A stretch of 64,000 bases of DNA, taken from positions 2,814,001 through 2,878,000 of the forward strand of contig NZ_CP032509.1 in assembly GCF_003952725.1 (NCBI RefSeq), in the 5' to 3' direction. Positions within the stretch are counted from its first letter, which is position 1. Each line of letters starts with the position of its first letter. Shown here one piece after another: positions 46,090 to 56,072 of this stretch. The stretch comes from Georhizobium profundi. Its GTDB lineage: Bacteria; Pseudomonadota; Alphaproteobacteria; Rhizobiales; Rhizobiaceae. The position numbers and the translations under genes were made by a program. The notes beneath the pieces are model-generated. The model saw nothing but the letters and a program-made list of their open reading frames with translations, was not told where the DNA came from and ran no database searches.

Positions 46090-46902
46090 CTACTGCCTTG
46101 CGATGAGATCCTGAGCCAGTGCGATCGCAGTGCGACGGTCGTTTTCGTCTGCGATCGAAAACGCCTGCTCCTGCAACGTGCGGATCCAGATCTTTTCGGC
46201 GTCGCCTGCCCGTTCCAAGCCGCTCGTCATGTAAGCCAGGCCACGGACGACCTGCCCTTCGGTGAAGAGCTGATGGCCCAAAAGCGCTGTAGCGCCCGCG
46301 TGCCCCGTCTGAGCCGCTCGGTTCAGCCATTTCTTCGCCTGGTGGACATCGTCGTCGCCGCCCAAGCCGTCCATCATCAGCCGAGCGAGCTCGAACTGCG
46401 CGTCGGCGAGGCCGAATGCCGAAGCAGCGTGGAAATAGAGCTGGCGGGCCTGCACCATATCGACGGCCACCGGGCTGCCCGGAATGCCGCGCTTGTAGTA
46501 GCCGGCAAGGGACATGAGGGCGTTGACGAAGTAGCCGAGATCTTCCGACCCCGGCTCGACGCCCTGCCTTGCGATCTCGTTATAGATCTTGAAGGCTTCG
46601 TAGTCGTTTTCTTCCACGCCATCGCCATAGGCGTACATGTTGGCGAGCGCCCAACGGGCACCGGGATGGCCCTTTTCGGCCGCATAGCGATACGCTTCGA
46701 CGGCGTCGTCCTTGTCGCCGTTCTTGTAGGCGGAAAAGCCGAAGCGGAAGAGATCGAACGGACCGGATTCGCGCGTCACGCCGGCATCGGGGTCGAAAGC
46801 GCGCGACGGGGTCGCCGCGATGCAGACCGTCGCCACGCTCGCGACAAAACCCATCAACCGACAAAGGCGCGACCGACGCAGCATGGTGTCAAATATCCGC
46901 AT
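46090..46902 (-). CDS. exoR: Sel1-repeat periplasmic regulator, ExoR homologue
   Basis: A 270-residue Sel1-like repeat protein with a signal peptide (about 1-35, cut near SRA-FDP). It matches rhizobial ExoR in length and in conserved blocks: [41 protein letters not shown], and GIPGSPV. ExoR is the periplasmic inhibitor of the ExoS sensor in the ExoR-ExoS-ChvI pathway, which controls succinoglycan, motility and acid responses. The start overlaps the end of ilvD by 14 bases. Identity as ExoR, rather than another Sel1 protein, is strong but not proven. Confidence 0.82.
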   Translation of the reverse strand: MRIFDTMLRRSRLCRLMGFVASVATVCIAATPSRAFDPDAGVTRESGPFDLFRFGFSAYKNGDKDDAVEAYRYAAEKGHPGARWALANMYAYGDGVEENDYEAFKIYNEIARQGVEPGSEDLGYFVNALMSLAGYYKRGIPGSPVAVDMVQARQLYFHAASAFGLADAQFELARLMMDGLGGDDDVHQAKKWLNRAAQTGHAGATALLGHQLFTEGQVVRGLAYMTSGLERAGDAEKIWIRTLQEQAFSIADENDRRTAIALAQDLIARQ

Positions 46903-48613
46903 AGCAGTGTTTTTCTTTTGCGCCGCCGGGATGGGTCACAGCGCCATAGCGCGCCGATCCGACCGTCTGCGCGTATTTCCAGAGCACGCCCGAGGCGTAG
47001 TCCGTTTCCCGAGGGCTCCAATCCGCAGCGCGGGCCTTCAGTTCTTCGTCCGTCAGCTGGACGTTCAGCGTGCCGGCGACCGCATCGATCTCGATGATGT
47101 CGCCATCGCGCAGCAGGCCGATCGGACCACCTTCGGCCGCTTCAGGTCCGACATGGCCGATGCAGAAACCGCGGGTCGCACCCGAGAAACGGCCATCGGT
47201 GATAAGCGCGACCTTGTCACCCATGCCCTGACCATAGATCGCCGCGGTCGTTGCCAGCATCTCGCGCATGCCGGGGCCGCCTTTCGGGCCCTCGTAGCGA
47301 ATGACGATCACGTCGCCTTCGTTATAGGCGCGCTGGCCGACGGCCTCGAAGCAGGCCTCCTCGCTGTCGAAGCAGCGTGCGGGTCCGGAGAATTTCTGGT
47401 TCGTCATGCCGGCAACCTTCACGATCGCGCCTTCCGGCGCGAGGTTGCCCCGTAGCCCCACGACACCGCCCGTTGCCGTAATGGGCTTGTCGGCTGGGCG
47501 AACGACATCCTGCTGCTCATTCCAGCGGACATAATCCATGTTTTCGGCGATAGTGCGGCCTGTCACGGTCATGCAATCGCCATGAAGATAGCCGTGCTCG
47601 AGCATGGTCTTCATCAAGAGCGGGATACCGCCGGCCTCGAACATGTCCTTGGCCACATAGCGCCCGCCGGGCTTCAGATCGGCGATATAAGGCGTCTTAC
47701 GGAAGATCTCGGCGACGTCGAAGAGATCGAACTCGATGCCGCATTCATGCGCAATGGCTGGCAGATGCAGTGCGGCGTTGGTGGACCCGCCAGTTGCGGC
47801 AACCACGGCTGCAGCATTCTCCAGCGCCTTCTTCGTCACGATGTCGCGCGGACGGATGTTGCGGGCGATGAGTTCCATCACCTTCTCGCCCGAGGCGTAG
47901 CAGAAGCGGTCGCGGATTTCGTATGGCGCCGGTGCGCCGCAGCTATAGGGCAGCGCCAGACCGATCGCCTCGGCGACGGTGGCCATCGTGTTGGCCGTGA
48001 ACTGCGCGCCGCAGGAACCGGCTGAGGGACAGGCGACCTGTTCGATCTCGAGCAGGTCTTCGTCGGACATGGCACCGACTGAGTGCTGGCCCACGGCCTC
48101 GAAGACGTCCTGAACGGTGATCTGGCGGCCGCGGAACGAGCCAGGGAGGATCGATCCGCCATAAATGAAGATCGAGGGCACGTTGAGACGGACCATCGCC
48201 ATCATCATACCGGGCAGCGACTTGTCGCAACCGGCAAGACCGACGATGGCATCGTAACAATGGCCGCGCATGGTCAGCTCGACGCTGTCGGCGATGACGT
48301 CGCGGGAAACCAGCGACGCCTTCATGCCCTGGTGGCCCATGGCGATGCCATCGGTGACGGTGATGGTGCAGAATTCTCGCGGGGTACCCCGGGCGGCGGC
48401 AACGCCCTTCTTCACAACTTGCGCCTGGCGCATCAGCGAGATGTTGCACGGCGCTGCCTCGTTCCAGCAGCTGGCGACGCCCACGAGCGGCTGGTTGATC
48501 TCTTCAGCCGAGAGACCCATGGCGTAAAGATATGACCGGTGCGGAGCCCGCGCCGGACCTACCGTCGTATGACGGCTCGGAAGTTTCGATTTGTCGAACG
48601 ACTTGACGTCCAT
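46889..48613 (-). CDS. ilvD: dihydroxy-acid dehydratase
   Basis: A 574-residue FeS dehydratase of branched-chain amino-acid biosynthesis (IlvD/Edd family). It has [21 protein letters not shown] (Cys and the carbamylated Lys) and [12 protein letters not shown], the three cysteine motifs expected for the cluster, and the C-terminal [19 protein letters not shown]. It is the short (about 575-residue) subtype; rhizobia may also carry a longer one. exoR starts inside its end. Confidence 0.93.
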   Translation of the reverse strand: MDVKSFDKSKLPSRHTTVGPARAPHRSYLYAMGLSAEEINQPLVGVASCWNEAAPCNISLMRQAQVVKKGVAAARGTPREFCTITVTDGIAMGHQGMKASLVSRDVIADSVELTMRGHCYDAIVGLAGCDKSLPGMMMAMVRLNVPSIFIYGGSILPGSFRGRQITVQDVFEAVGQHSVGAMSDEDLLEIEQVACPSAGSCGAQFTANTMATVAEAIGLALPYSCGAPAPYEIRDRFCYASGEKVMELIARNIRPRDIVTKKALENAAAVVAATGGSTNAALHLPAIAHECGIEFDLFDVAEIFRKTPYIADLKPGGRYVAKDMFEAGGIPLLMKTMLEHGYLHGDCMTVTGRTIAENMDYVRWNEQQDVVRPADKPITATGGVVGLRGNLAPEGAIVKVAGMTNQKFSGPARCFDSEEACFEAVGQRAYNEGDVIVIRYEGPKGGPGMREMLATTAAIYGQGMGDKVALITDGRFSGATRGFCIGHVGPEAAEGGPIGLLRDGDIIEIDAVAGTLNVQLTDEELKARAADWSPRETDYASGVLWKYAQTVGSARYGAVTHPGGAKEKHCYADI

Positions 48614-48826
48614 GAATGACCCGACCCCGGCACTCTCTCTCGCTCGAACTCCGCGATCATTGCGGTCCCCCTTCGAGCCCCCTCCAACTGCCGCCGGTTT
48701 GTGGCGGCACAGGGGCAGATTATGCCCGAGGAATGGTTAGCAAACTTGTCTGCCCACGACTGTGACCAAAGCGCCACATTGCAACAAAGTGAGAGTAGCG
48801 GCGCGCAATAGACTTAGAGCAAAGCA

Positions 48827-48853
48827 CAAAAAAACCCGGCGCATGCGCCGGGT
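48827..48853 (-). terminator. intrinsic terminator of the FadL-like gene
   Basis: A perfect 20-bp palindrome ACCCGGCGCATGCGCCGGGT (48834-48853) with a run of seven A at 48828-48834 on the + strand, the T-run of the minus transcript. It begins 27 bp after the stop of the porin gene. Confidence 0.92.
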
Positions 48854-48879
48854 TTCGCAGTCAACACTTGAAGGTCGTA

Positions 48880-50124
48880 TCAGAACCGGATGCGGGCGCC
48901 GGCCTGGATCGCACCAACGAAATCATTGCCGAAATCGTAGGCGACATCGTCGTCGATGGACGATCCGGAGGTCAGCACGCCCAGCGCGCCGCCGAAGCGC
49001 AGTTCCACCATCTCGCTTGGCGTGTAGGACAGGCCGCCGGACACCGTCCAAGTGTCCGTCTGGGTGCCGAGCGTCGTTGCCGTGCCACGATCCCAGGTGA
49101 GCGACGCAGCACCGCTGATCGTCTCGGAGAACTTGTGACCTATGCCGGCCGACACCGTCCAGCCATCCTGGTAGAGCAGCTCAAGCGAGGTCGCCTGCGT
49201 CGGGCCACCCGCGGTGCAGGGGACAGCGCTGAAAGCGGTGGGGCAGAACGGCAGCGTCTGAAGAACGCTCCAGTCGACCCACTTCACACTACCGAAGGCG
49301 AGCCAGCCTGGCGCGATGCCCGATTGTACCTTGAGCTCGACGCTCTGAGGCATGGTGGCCGTGCCGAACACGTCCGTTACGCGACCGAGAAATGGGTTTG
49401 CCGGATTGATGGCACCGGGGACCTGACGCAGATCGAGCGTGCCGGTGACGTCGCCGAGATCGACTTCGGAGTTGTAGACGAGGCTCGCGCGAAGGGCGAT
49501 CTCAGGCATCTCATAGGCGGCGCCGACGCGATAGCCCCAGCCATTGCCTTCGAGATCCAGACGACCGACGCCGCTGCCGGCACCAGGTGCGAGCAGAGGA
49601 ACCGGAGCGACGAGACGCTCCTTGAAGCCTTCGACTTCCTGGTAGTAGCCACCGCCGATGATGCGGAACTGGCCGGGACCGACCGCGAAGCGATAGGAAC
49701 AGGTAAAGTCGGCGCTGTGGCTGTCGATCTTGGTCTCGATGTTCGAGTTCGCGCCAACCCAGTCAGCACCCGGGTTCGAGTGGGCACCCCATGGCTGGGA
49801 GTACTGCACGAGGCAGTCTGCCGCTTCGGCGAAACCGGCCTTGAAGCCGACGCGCGGGACGGCATAGCTTTCGGTGTCACGAACGCCGCTGCTCCGACCG
49901 CCACCGATGCCGTTCGAGCCAACGCCGTTGGCCGGATTGATGTCGCGGACGTTTTCGAGATCGCGCTTCGGCATGACGTAGGTCACGCTGGCGTCGGCTG
50001 CGTAGTCGCTCGGATCGAACAGGAGATCGATGTTGTAGCCGCCGCGTTCCAGGCCGCCGGCGAAAGCCTGGCTGGCTGACAATGCGACGCCAAGAGCCGT
50101 CGAAATAAGTAGTGCACGCTTCAT
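48880..50124 (-). CDS. FadL/OMPP1-type outer-membrane transporter
   Basis: A 414-residue outer-membrane beta-barrel with a signal peptide (about 1-22, QAFA-GGLERGG). The C-terminal residue is Phe (AGARIRF), as required by BAM. It shows many alternating strands with aromatic girdles and the FadL-like N-terminal hatch segment NIDLLFDP. FadL-family porins take up long-chain fatty acids or other hydrophobic compounds; the substrate here is unknown. GGGGAGGGG lies just before the ATG. It is monocistronic with its own terminator. Confidence 0.87.
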   Translation of the reverse strand: MKRALLISTALGVALSASQAFAGGLERGGYNIDLLFDPSDYAADASVTYVMPKRDLENVRDINPANGVGSNGIGGGRSSGVRDTESYAVPRVGFKAGFAEAADCLVQYSQPWGAHSNPGADWVGANSNIETKIDSHSADFTCSYRFAVGPGQFRIIGGGYYQEVEGFKERLVAPVPLLAPGAGSGVGRLDLEGNGWGYRVGAAYEMPEIALRASLVYNSEVDLGDVTGTLDLRQVPGAINPANPFLGRVTDVFGTATMPQSVELKVQSGIAPGWLAFGSVKWVDWSVLQTLPFCPTAFSAVPCTAGGPTQATSLELLYQDGWTVSAGIGHKFSETISGAASLTWDRGTATTLGTQTDTWTVSGGLSYTPSEMVELRFGGALGVLTSGSSIDDDVAYDFGNDFVGAIQAGARIRF

Positions 50125-50577
50125 GGTAACCCCTCCCCGATCAGTCTAGTCAAACGAGCGTGCTGGAATGGGTACTTGTTCGCGGCGGAATGGCAATATG
50201 TACGATTTGGGCGATTTCTTCTAAGCGCACACACGCGGTTCAAAAGCGCTCGCTTTTCGCGCTCCATTGGGTGATCGCGACGGGATTTCAACCGGATTGA
50301 GGCACGAACGGCCCGATTTGAGACAAATTTCGGCCTTGCACCGCGATTTGTTGCTGTTGCGCAACATTCCGCCGCAAAGCAATCCATCCGTCGTTCCTGA
50401 CGTGATCTGCCCTTACGTAAGGTCCTGCAAGAAGCGGATGCCGCCGGTTCCCGGCAACGGTCCCGAGTGATTCACATTGAATGAACCAGGCCATCCAGGC
50501 CAATGGGCAGAGCGGTGCAGTGATCACGCTCTGCGACGTGGAGGCGCGGTTCCTTGCGGTCCGCGCCTTCCGAATCC
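50125..50577 (-). other. 453-bp spacer between valS and the FadL-like gene
   Basis: No convincing gene. The part near 50411-50422 is the palindrome CCTTACGTAAGG, possibly an operator upstream of the porin. Next to valS lie two hairpins without T-runs (50507-50534 and 50543-50567) that may end the valS message. Confidence 0.6.
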
Positions 50578-53484
50578 TCAGTCGGCCGCTGCGATCCGCT
50601 CGCGGGCCGCGACCAGCCCGGCACGCTGGGCTTCGAGTTCGGCAAGCTTCTCGCGCTCGGCTTCGACCACTTCGGGCTTGGCATTGGCAACGAACTTCTC
50701 GTTCGACAGCTTGCCGCCGATCTTGGCGAGATCCGCATCGACCTTGCCGATCGCCTTGTCGAGGCGGGCCTTTTCAGCCTCCACGTCGATCAACTGGCCG
50801 AGCGGCAGGCAATAGGTCGCTTCACCCACGACAATCTGGGCGGCACCGCGAGGTGGGGCCTCTGCGTGATCGATCGACGTGGCACGCGCCAGACGGCCGA
50901 TGGCGTCGCGCTGACGTTCCAGCCGCGAAACGGTGTCGGCGGAGGCACCGACTACGACGAGCGGCGCCGTTGCCGAAGGCGGAACGTTCATCTCGGAACG
51001 AGCCGATCGGATGCCGGTGACGAGATCGACCAGCCAGTTGAGTTCGCCGGCTGCCGCTTCGTCGGCGAAGTCCGGATTCGGCCATTCGGCGTGGCACAAA
51101 AGCGTTGCACGGCCCTCGCCCGTGGCCGTTACCCGCCACAGCTCTTCCGTCATGAACGGCATGAACGGGTGCAGCAGGCGGTAGATGGAATCGAGCACGA
51201 AGCCGGCACAGGCGCGCGCCTCGGCCTGTTCGTCCGCGCTGCCGGCCATGAAGACAGGCTTCAGAAGCTCCAGATACCAATCGCAAACCTGGTTCCAGAC
51301 GAACCGGTAGGCGCTCGCGGCGGCTTCGTTGAAGCGGTATTCTTCCATCGCGCGCGTCATCTCACGCGCGGTCCGGGTGAGTTCGGTCAGGATCCAGCGA
51401 TTGACCGGAAGCTTTGCCGATTCCGGATCAAAATCCCCGCCATGAATGGCGCCGTTCATTTCGGCAAAGCGGGTGGCATTCCAGAGCTTGGTGCCGAAGT
51501 TCCGGTAGCCGGCGATACGGGCCGGATCGAGTTTCACATCGCGGCCCTGAGCCGCCATGATCGCCAGCGTGAAGCGCAGCGCGTCGGCGCCATATTCGTC
51601 GATGAGTTCGAGCGGATCGATGACGTTGCCCTTCGACTTCGACATCTTCGCGCCGTTCTTGTCGCGAACGAGCGCATGGACATAGACCGTGTGGAACGGC
51701 TCTTCGTCCATGAAATGCAGACCCATCATCATCATGCGGGCGACCCAGAAGAAGATGATGTCGAACCCGGTGACGAGGACGTCGGTCTGGTAATAGGTGT
51801 CGAGTTCCTTCGTCTTGTCGGGCCAGCCGAGCGTGGAGAACGGCCACAGCGCGGAGGAGAACCACGTGTCGAGCACGTCCTCGTCGCGAGTCAAGATCTC
51901 GCCGGGCTTGTAGGTTTCAAGCTTCTCCTCGATCCAGGCCTTCCACGGGCCTTCATGCGAAATGTAGTGCTGGATGGCGGCGTGGAGCGCCTCTTCTTCC
52001 GTCTTTTCGACGAAAACGGTGCCATCAGGCCCATACCAGGCCGGGATCTGGTGACCCCACCACAGCTGGCGCGAGATGCACCAGGGCTGGATGTTTTCCA
52101 TCCATTCGAAATAGGTCTTTTCCCAGTTCTTCGGAACGAACTTGGTGCGGCCTTCGCGGACAGAGGCAATGGCGGGCTTTGCCAATGTCGCGGCATCGGC
52201 AAACCACTGGTCGGTGAGCATCGGCTCGATGACGACGCCGGAGCGATCGCCGAAGGGCTGCATGATCATCTTGGTCTCGACCAAGGGCACGGTGTTGCCC
52301 TCGACATCGGTCGTCATGACCGCAAGGCCTTCCGCTTTGATCGCCTGAACGATCTTTTCACGCGCAGCGTAGCGATCGAGACCTCGGTATTCGTCGGGAA
52401 CGAGATTGATCTCGTCGATGGCCGCTTCGTCAGGCAGTTCGCCCGAACGGACGATTGCAGCAGCCTGAGCGGCGCAGGTCGCGTAGTCCTCGCCGTCGGT
52501 GCGCAGCGAAGCCGTCAGGTCCATGAGGCGGTAGAGCGGGATGTCGTTGCGCTTGGCGACAGCGTAGTCGTTGAAGTCGTGCGCACCGGTGATCTTGACT
52601 GCACCGGAACCGAAATCCTTGTCGGGATACTCGTCGGTGATGATCGGGATCAGGCGGCGGTGCTCTTTGGGCCCGACGGGAATTTCGCAAAGCTTTCCGA
52701 CGATCGGCGCGTAACGTTCATCCGATGGATGAACAGCGACGGCACCGTCGCCGAGCATCGTTTCCGGGCGCGTTGTCGCGATTGCGATATAATCGCGGGT
52801 CTCGCTGAGCACGACGTTTCCGTCGGCATCGCGCTCGACATATTCGTAGGTTTCTCCGCCGGCCAGCGGATACTTGAAGTGCCACATGTGGCCTTCGACT
52901 TCGCGATTCTCGACTTCTAGATCCGAAATCGCAGTTTCGAATTTCGGGTCCCAATTGACCAGCCGCTTGCCGCGATAGATCAGGCCTTCCTTGTAGAGCG
53001 TGACGAACACTTCCAGGACTGCCTTGGACAGGCCCTCGTCCATGGTGAACCGTTCGCGCGAGAAATCCGCCGATGCGCCGAGGCGCTTCAGCTGGTTCAT
53101 GATCATCCCGCCGGACTCGTCCTTCCACTGCCAGACGCGGTCGACGAACGCGTCGCGGCCCATGGCGCGGCGGTTCGGCTCCTGGCGCTCGGCCAGCTGG
53201 CGCTCGACGACCATCTGCGTGGCGATGCCCGCATGGTCCATGCCCGGCTGCCACAGCACGTTTTTCCCGCGCATGCGCTCGAAACGGATCAGCGCATCCT
53301 GAAGCGTGTTGTTGAGCGCATGGCCCATATGGAGCGAGCCGGTGACGTTCGGCGGCGGGATGACGATGGTGTAGGGATCCGCCCCTTCCTTGGCACCGGC
53401 ACCGGCGCGGAAGGCATCGGCCTCTTCCCAACGCTTGGAAATTTCAGGCTCGATCGCCCGTGCATCATAGGTTTTTTCAAGCAT
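50578..53484 (-). CDS. valS: valyl-tRNA synthetase
   Basis: A 968-residue class I synthetase. Family markers are PPNVTGSLHMGHALN (HIGH motif), the editing domain in the middle, NGAKMSKSKGNVIDP (KMSKS motif) and a C-terminal coiled-coil arm ending EREKLAELEAQRAGLVAAR. The start at 53484 (MLEKTYDARAIEPE) fits the family; the longer frame is non-coding upstream. It follows popZ on the minus strand, as in other rhizobia. Confidence 0.97.
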   Translation of the reverse strand: MLEKTYDARAIEPEISKRWEEADAFRAGAGAKEGADPYTIVIPPPNVTGSLHMGHALNNTLQDALIRFERMRGKNVLWQPGMDHAGIATQMVVERQLAERQEPNRRAMGRDAFVDRVWQWKDESGGMIMNQLKRLGASADFSRERFTMDEGLSKAVLEVFVTLYKEGLIYRGKRLVNWDPKFETAISDLEVENREVEGHMWHFKYPLAGGETYEYVERDADGNVVLSETRDYIAIATTRPETMLGDGAVAVHPSDERYAPIVGKLCEIPVGPKEHRRLIPIITDEYPDKDFGSGAVKITGAHDFNDYAVAKRNDIPLYRLMDLTASLRTDGEDYATCAAQAAAIVRSGELPDEAAIDEINLVPDEYRGLDRYAAREKIVQAIKAEGLAVMTTDVEGNTVPLVETKMIMQPFGDRSGVVIEPMLTDQWFADAATLAKPAIASVREGRTKFVPKNWEKTYFEWMENIQPWCISRQLWWGHQIPAWYGPDGTVFVEKTEEEALHAAIQHYISHEGPWKAWIEEKLETYKPGEILTRDEDVLDTWFSSALWPFSTLGWPDKTKELDTYYQTDVLVTGFDIIFFWVARMMMMGLHFMDEEPFHTVYVHALVRDKNGAKMSKSKGNVIDPLELIDEYGADALRFTLAIMAAQGRDVKLDPARIAGYRNFGTKLWNATRFAEMNGAIHGGDFDPESAKLPVNRWILTELTRTAREMTRAMEEYRFNEAAASAYRFVWNQVCDWYLELLKPVFMAGSADEQAEARACAGFVLDSIYRLLHPFMPFMTEELWRVTATGEGRATLLCHAEWPNPDFADEAAAGELNWLVDLVTGIRSARSEMNVPPSATAPLVVVGASADTVSRLERQRDAIGRLARATSIDHAEAPPRGAAQIVVGEATYCLPLGQLIDVEAEKARLDKAIGKVDADLAKIGGKLSNEKFVANAKPEVVEAEREKLAELEAQRAGLVAARERIAAAD

Positions 53485-53636
53485 CAACGCGGCTTTCGGG
53501 GAGAACTGGTGGTGCGGTGTAAACCGGATGGCCAACGCCGAGTCAACCAAATGCGCAACCGAGCGAGGCTCTACAGGCCTGCCCGCTTGCAGATGCAGTT
53601 TGCGATGTCAGTTGGCGTTCGAGGCGGCGTCGGGAG

Positions 53637-54413
53637 TTAGCGCCGACCACCCCTCGCGACGCGCTCGATCTCTTCGCGCACGAGGCGCTCCACGAGCGTC
53701 GGCAGATTATCGTCGAGCCAGTCCTTGAGCATCGGACGCAGCATGTCCTCCGCGATGTCGTCGAAAGACCGCATCTGGCCGCGCACGACCGCTTCGTTCA
53801 GATCTTCGAAGGCCGCTGCGACCTTGGCGCCGGCAGCGCTCGAGATGAGCTCGCCGCCCTTCTGCTCCGTGGATGTGCGCGTGTCGTGCGCCTTTTCTGC
53901 AGCATGCTCGTGCAGGTGAAGAACGGAGGCAGACTGCTCGATCGCGTCGAGGTCCGGCCAGTCGCTTCCATCGGCCGGCTCTTCGAAATCATCCTCATCG
54001 GCCAAGCGGTTCCAGTGGTCGTTCGAGACATCGTCCTCGGCGACGTCCAGCTCTTCGCTGTCGAAGCGCTCGAGGCCATCCGCCGTCATGGCCCTTGCGA
54101 CCTCTTCCTCCACGGCAGGCGCTGCGGCGGCCGGTGTCGGTTGCGCATCCGGCGCCGACCGAAGACGCGCGGCAACATCGGCAAGCGAAATGGTTCGGGC
54201 CGCCGCAGCCGATTGTGCAGCCTGGGGCTGGGAGTGATTGTCGGCTTGGATGTTCTGAGGCTGCGCCGCAGCAGGCACCTCGCGCACGGCAGCGAGTTGG
54301 GGCCGGCTATCGCCGCGGTCCGGCGACGCCGCATCGTTGGTCTCGATGATCCGGCGGATGGAGGCCAGAATTTCCTCCATGGAAGGCTCTCGCGCCGCGC
54401 TCGTCTGTACCAT
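53637..54413 (-). CDS. popZ: DUF2497-family protein, PopZ (polar organising protein)
   Basis: A 258-residue protein. The N-terminal motif EPSMEEILASIRRIIE (about 9-24) is the hallmark of DUF2497/PopZ. The middle is Pro/Ala/Glu-rich and disordered, and the C-terminal ~70 residues are helical (FDDIAEDMLRPMLKDWLDDNL, LVERLVREEIERVA), the oligomerisation region. PopZ forms a condensate at the cell pole that anchors ParB-parS. The start at 54413 has AGAGGG at good spacing. Confidence 0.9.
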   Translation of the reverse strand: MVQTSAAREPSMEEILASIRRIIETNDAASPDRGDSRPQLAAVREVPAAAQPQNIQADNHSQPQAAQSAAAARTISLADVAARLRSAPDAQPTPAAAAPAVEEEVARAMTADGLERFDSEELDVAEDDVSNDHWNRLADEDDFEEPADGSDWPDLDAIEQSASVLHLHEHAAEKAHDTRTSTEQKGGELISSAAGAKVAAAFEDLNEAVVRGQMRSFDDIAEDMLRPMLKDWLDDNLPTLVERLVREEIERVARGGRR

Positions 54414-54568
54414 CGTTGCCCTCTTACCGCCGCCTGCCGGGCCTGATGGGCCCGATTCGTTCGGTTTGATCATAAGCGATTGATGCGACGAAAAGAATCC
54501 CCGGTGACCGTGGGCCACCGGGGATGCACAACTTTGTCTGAGAAGAAACTTCGAGACTGAAGCGTGGA

Positions 54569-55915
54569 CTAGCGTCCGTCGATGGTCCGCAGGCCGTACC
54601 ACTTGTCTTGGACAGCCTCGTAATGCACTTCCGGACGATATTCGGCTACCTGGAGGCCAAGGCGACCGACAAGCAGCCGGCCGGTGGTGGACAGCACCGA
54701 ATAGCTGGCCACGATGGCATCGCGCTCGGCCTGAGCCAGTGTTTCGCGCGCAGTAAGCACGTCCTGCTGCGCATTTAGCACGTCGAGCGTGGTGCGCTGT
54801 CCAACATCGCGTTCTTCGATGACGCCCGAGAGAGCGAGGTCGGAGGCGTTCAGCTGGGCGCGGTTCGCGGCGATCGCCGCGCGGGAGGCCTCGAGCTGGG
54901 TCCAGGACGTGACGATCGCCTGACGAAGCTGGTTGCGGGCAACATCGACATTGATGCGCGCCTGGCCGAGCAGTTCCTTGCTCTGGCGCACCTGGGCCGA
55001 CGTCAAGCCGCCCTGGTAGATCGGCACCGAGAGCGTTGCGCCGATCGTCGCCTGCGTATCGCCGCTCTGAAGATCCTGGCCGACCGATCCGCTTAGATTG
55101 ACGCCAGGGAGGAGCGCGCCTTCGGCCTGCTTGACCGAGAAGTCGGCAGCGTTCATCTGAAATTGAGCGGACTTGACCAGCGGGTGTTCGGCAAGACCGG
55201 ATGTAACCGCCGTATCGAGCGAGGGCGGCAGCAGGCCGCCAGAGGCAGGAGCGGGCGTCATGGAGGCAGGCGGTGCCGCGCCGACGATCTGCACGTAGAC
55301 GGCTTCGGACGAGCTCACCTGCGCCCGCGCAGCCACCAGGCCGGCTTCCGCTGCAGCGAGCGAGGCCTGCGCCTGACTGACATCGGTGCGGGTGCCTTCA
55401 CCCACATCGAAACGCGCCTGGGCAGCATTCAGCTGCTCGTTGAGGAATTCGAGGTTCTGGCGACGGATTTGAACGATCTGGCGGTCACGCACGACGTTCA
55501 TGAATGCCTGCGCCGCCGACAGCAGGATATCCTGCTCGGTGCTGCGAAGCCCTTCCTGGCCCGCGAACACATCCGACTGCGCGCCGAGAACGGCATTGCG
55601 CGTCTGGAAACCGTCAAAAAGGGTCTGCGAAACGGACAGTCCGAGTGCCGCATCGGTGCCATCGCCAAAACTGGACGAGGTCTCGGTGGCCGACACATCG
55701 AGTTGCGCGGCGATGCGGGGGCGATATCCCGACCGGGCAATCGCGACGCCCTCGTCGGTCGCCCTGAGGCCGGCACGGGCCGCGTTCAGATCAGGATTGT
55801 TCTCGTAGGCCTTGGCCATGGCGCCGAGGATCGTTTCGGCCATGGAGATCGTAGGGGAGAAGGCCATGATAGACGCAAGCGCGAATGTCGAAAGCCATTT
55901 GCGGTAACGCGCCAT
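54569..55915 (-). CDS. tolC: TolC-family outer-membrane efflux channel
   Basis: A 448-residue TolC-type protein with a signal peptide (about 1-25, ISMA-ETIL). Both TolC repeats are seen: long helices with AYENNPDLNAARAGLRAT, GFQTRNAVLGAQSDV, VGEGTRTDVSQAQASLAAAEAGL and RDVGQRTTLDVLNAQQDVL. It works with RND or ABC exporters. The start at 55915 has AAGGAG at 6 bases; the ORF extends six codons further upstream. It lies between popZ and pcm copy 2, a conserved rhizobial order. Confidence 0.95.
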   Translation of the reverse strand: MARYRKWLSTFALASIMAFSPTISMAETILGAMAKAYENNPDLNAARAGLRATDEGVAIARSGYRPRIAAQLDVSATETSSSFGDGTDAALGLSVSQTLFDGFQTRNAVLGAQSDVFAGQEGLRSTEQDILLSAAQAFMNVVRDRQIVQIRRQNLEFLNEQLNAAQARFDVGEGTRTDVSQAQASLAAAEAGLVAARAQVSSSEAVYVQIVGAAPPASMTPAPASGGLLPPSLDTAVTSGLAEHPLVKSAQFQMNAADFSVKQAEGALLPGVNLSGSVGQDLQSGDTQATIGATLSVPIYQGGLTSAQVRQSKELLGQARINVDVARNQLRQAIVTSWTQLEASRAAIAANRAQLNASDLALSGVIEERDVGQRTTLDVLNAQQDVLTARETLAQAERDAIVASYSVLSTTGRLLVGRLGLQVAEYRPEVHYEAVQDKWYGLRTIDGR

Positions 55916-56072
55916 GACGAACTCCTTAGTCAAAATACATCGCGATCACGATGATGAATCGTGTCCGTTCGACGCTTATCGCGCCGCCGTCTATTAGAGA
56001 CAAGTACACAGGCAAGCTTACGCCAAGTATGCGGCGGCGCGTTGCCGGATCGCAACAGCGCCATTCAACCGA

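Noticed and set aside
48689..48709. TGCCGCC/GGCGGCA hairpin in the ilvD leader
   Set aside because: It could be a leader structure, but I see no leader peptide or terminator alternative for attenuation.
50554..52920. 788-codon open frame on the + strand
   Set aside because: It lies entirely antisense to valS, has no family motif and no ribosome site. High GC keeps antisense frames open.
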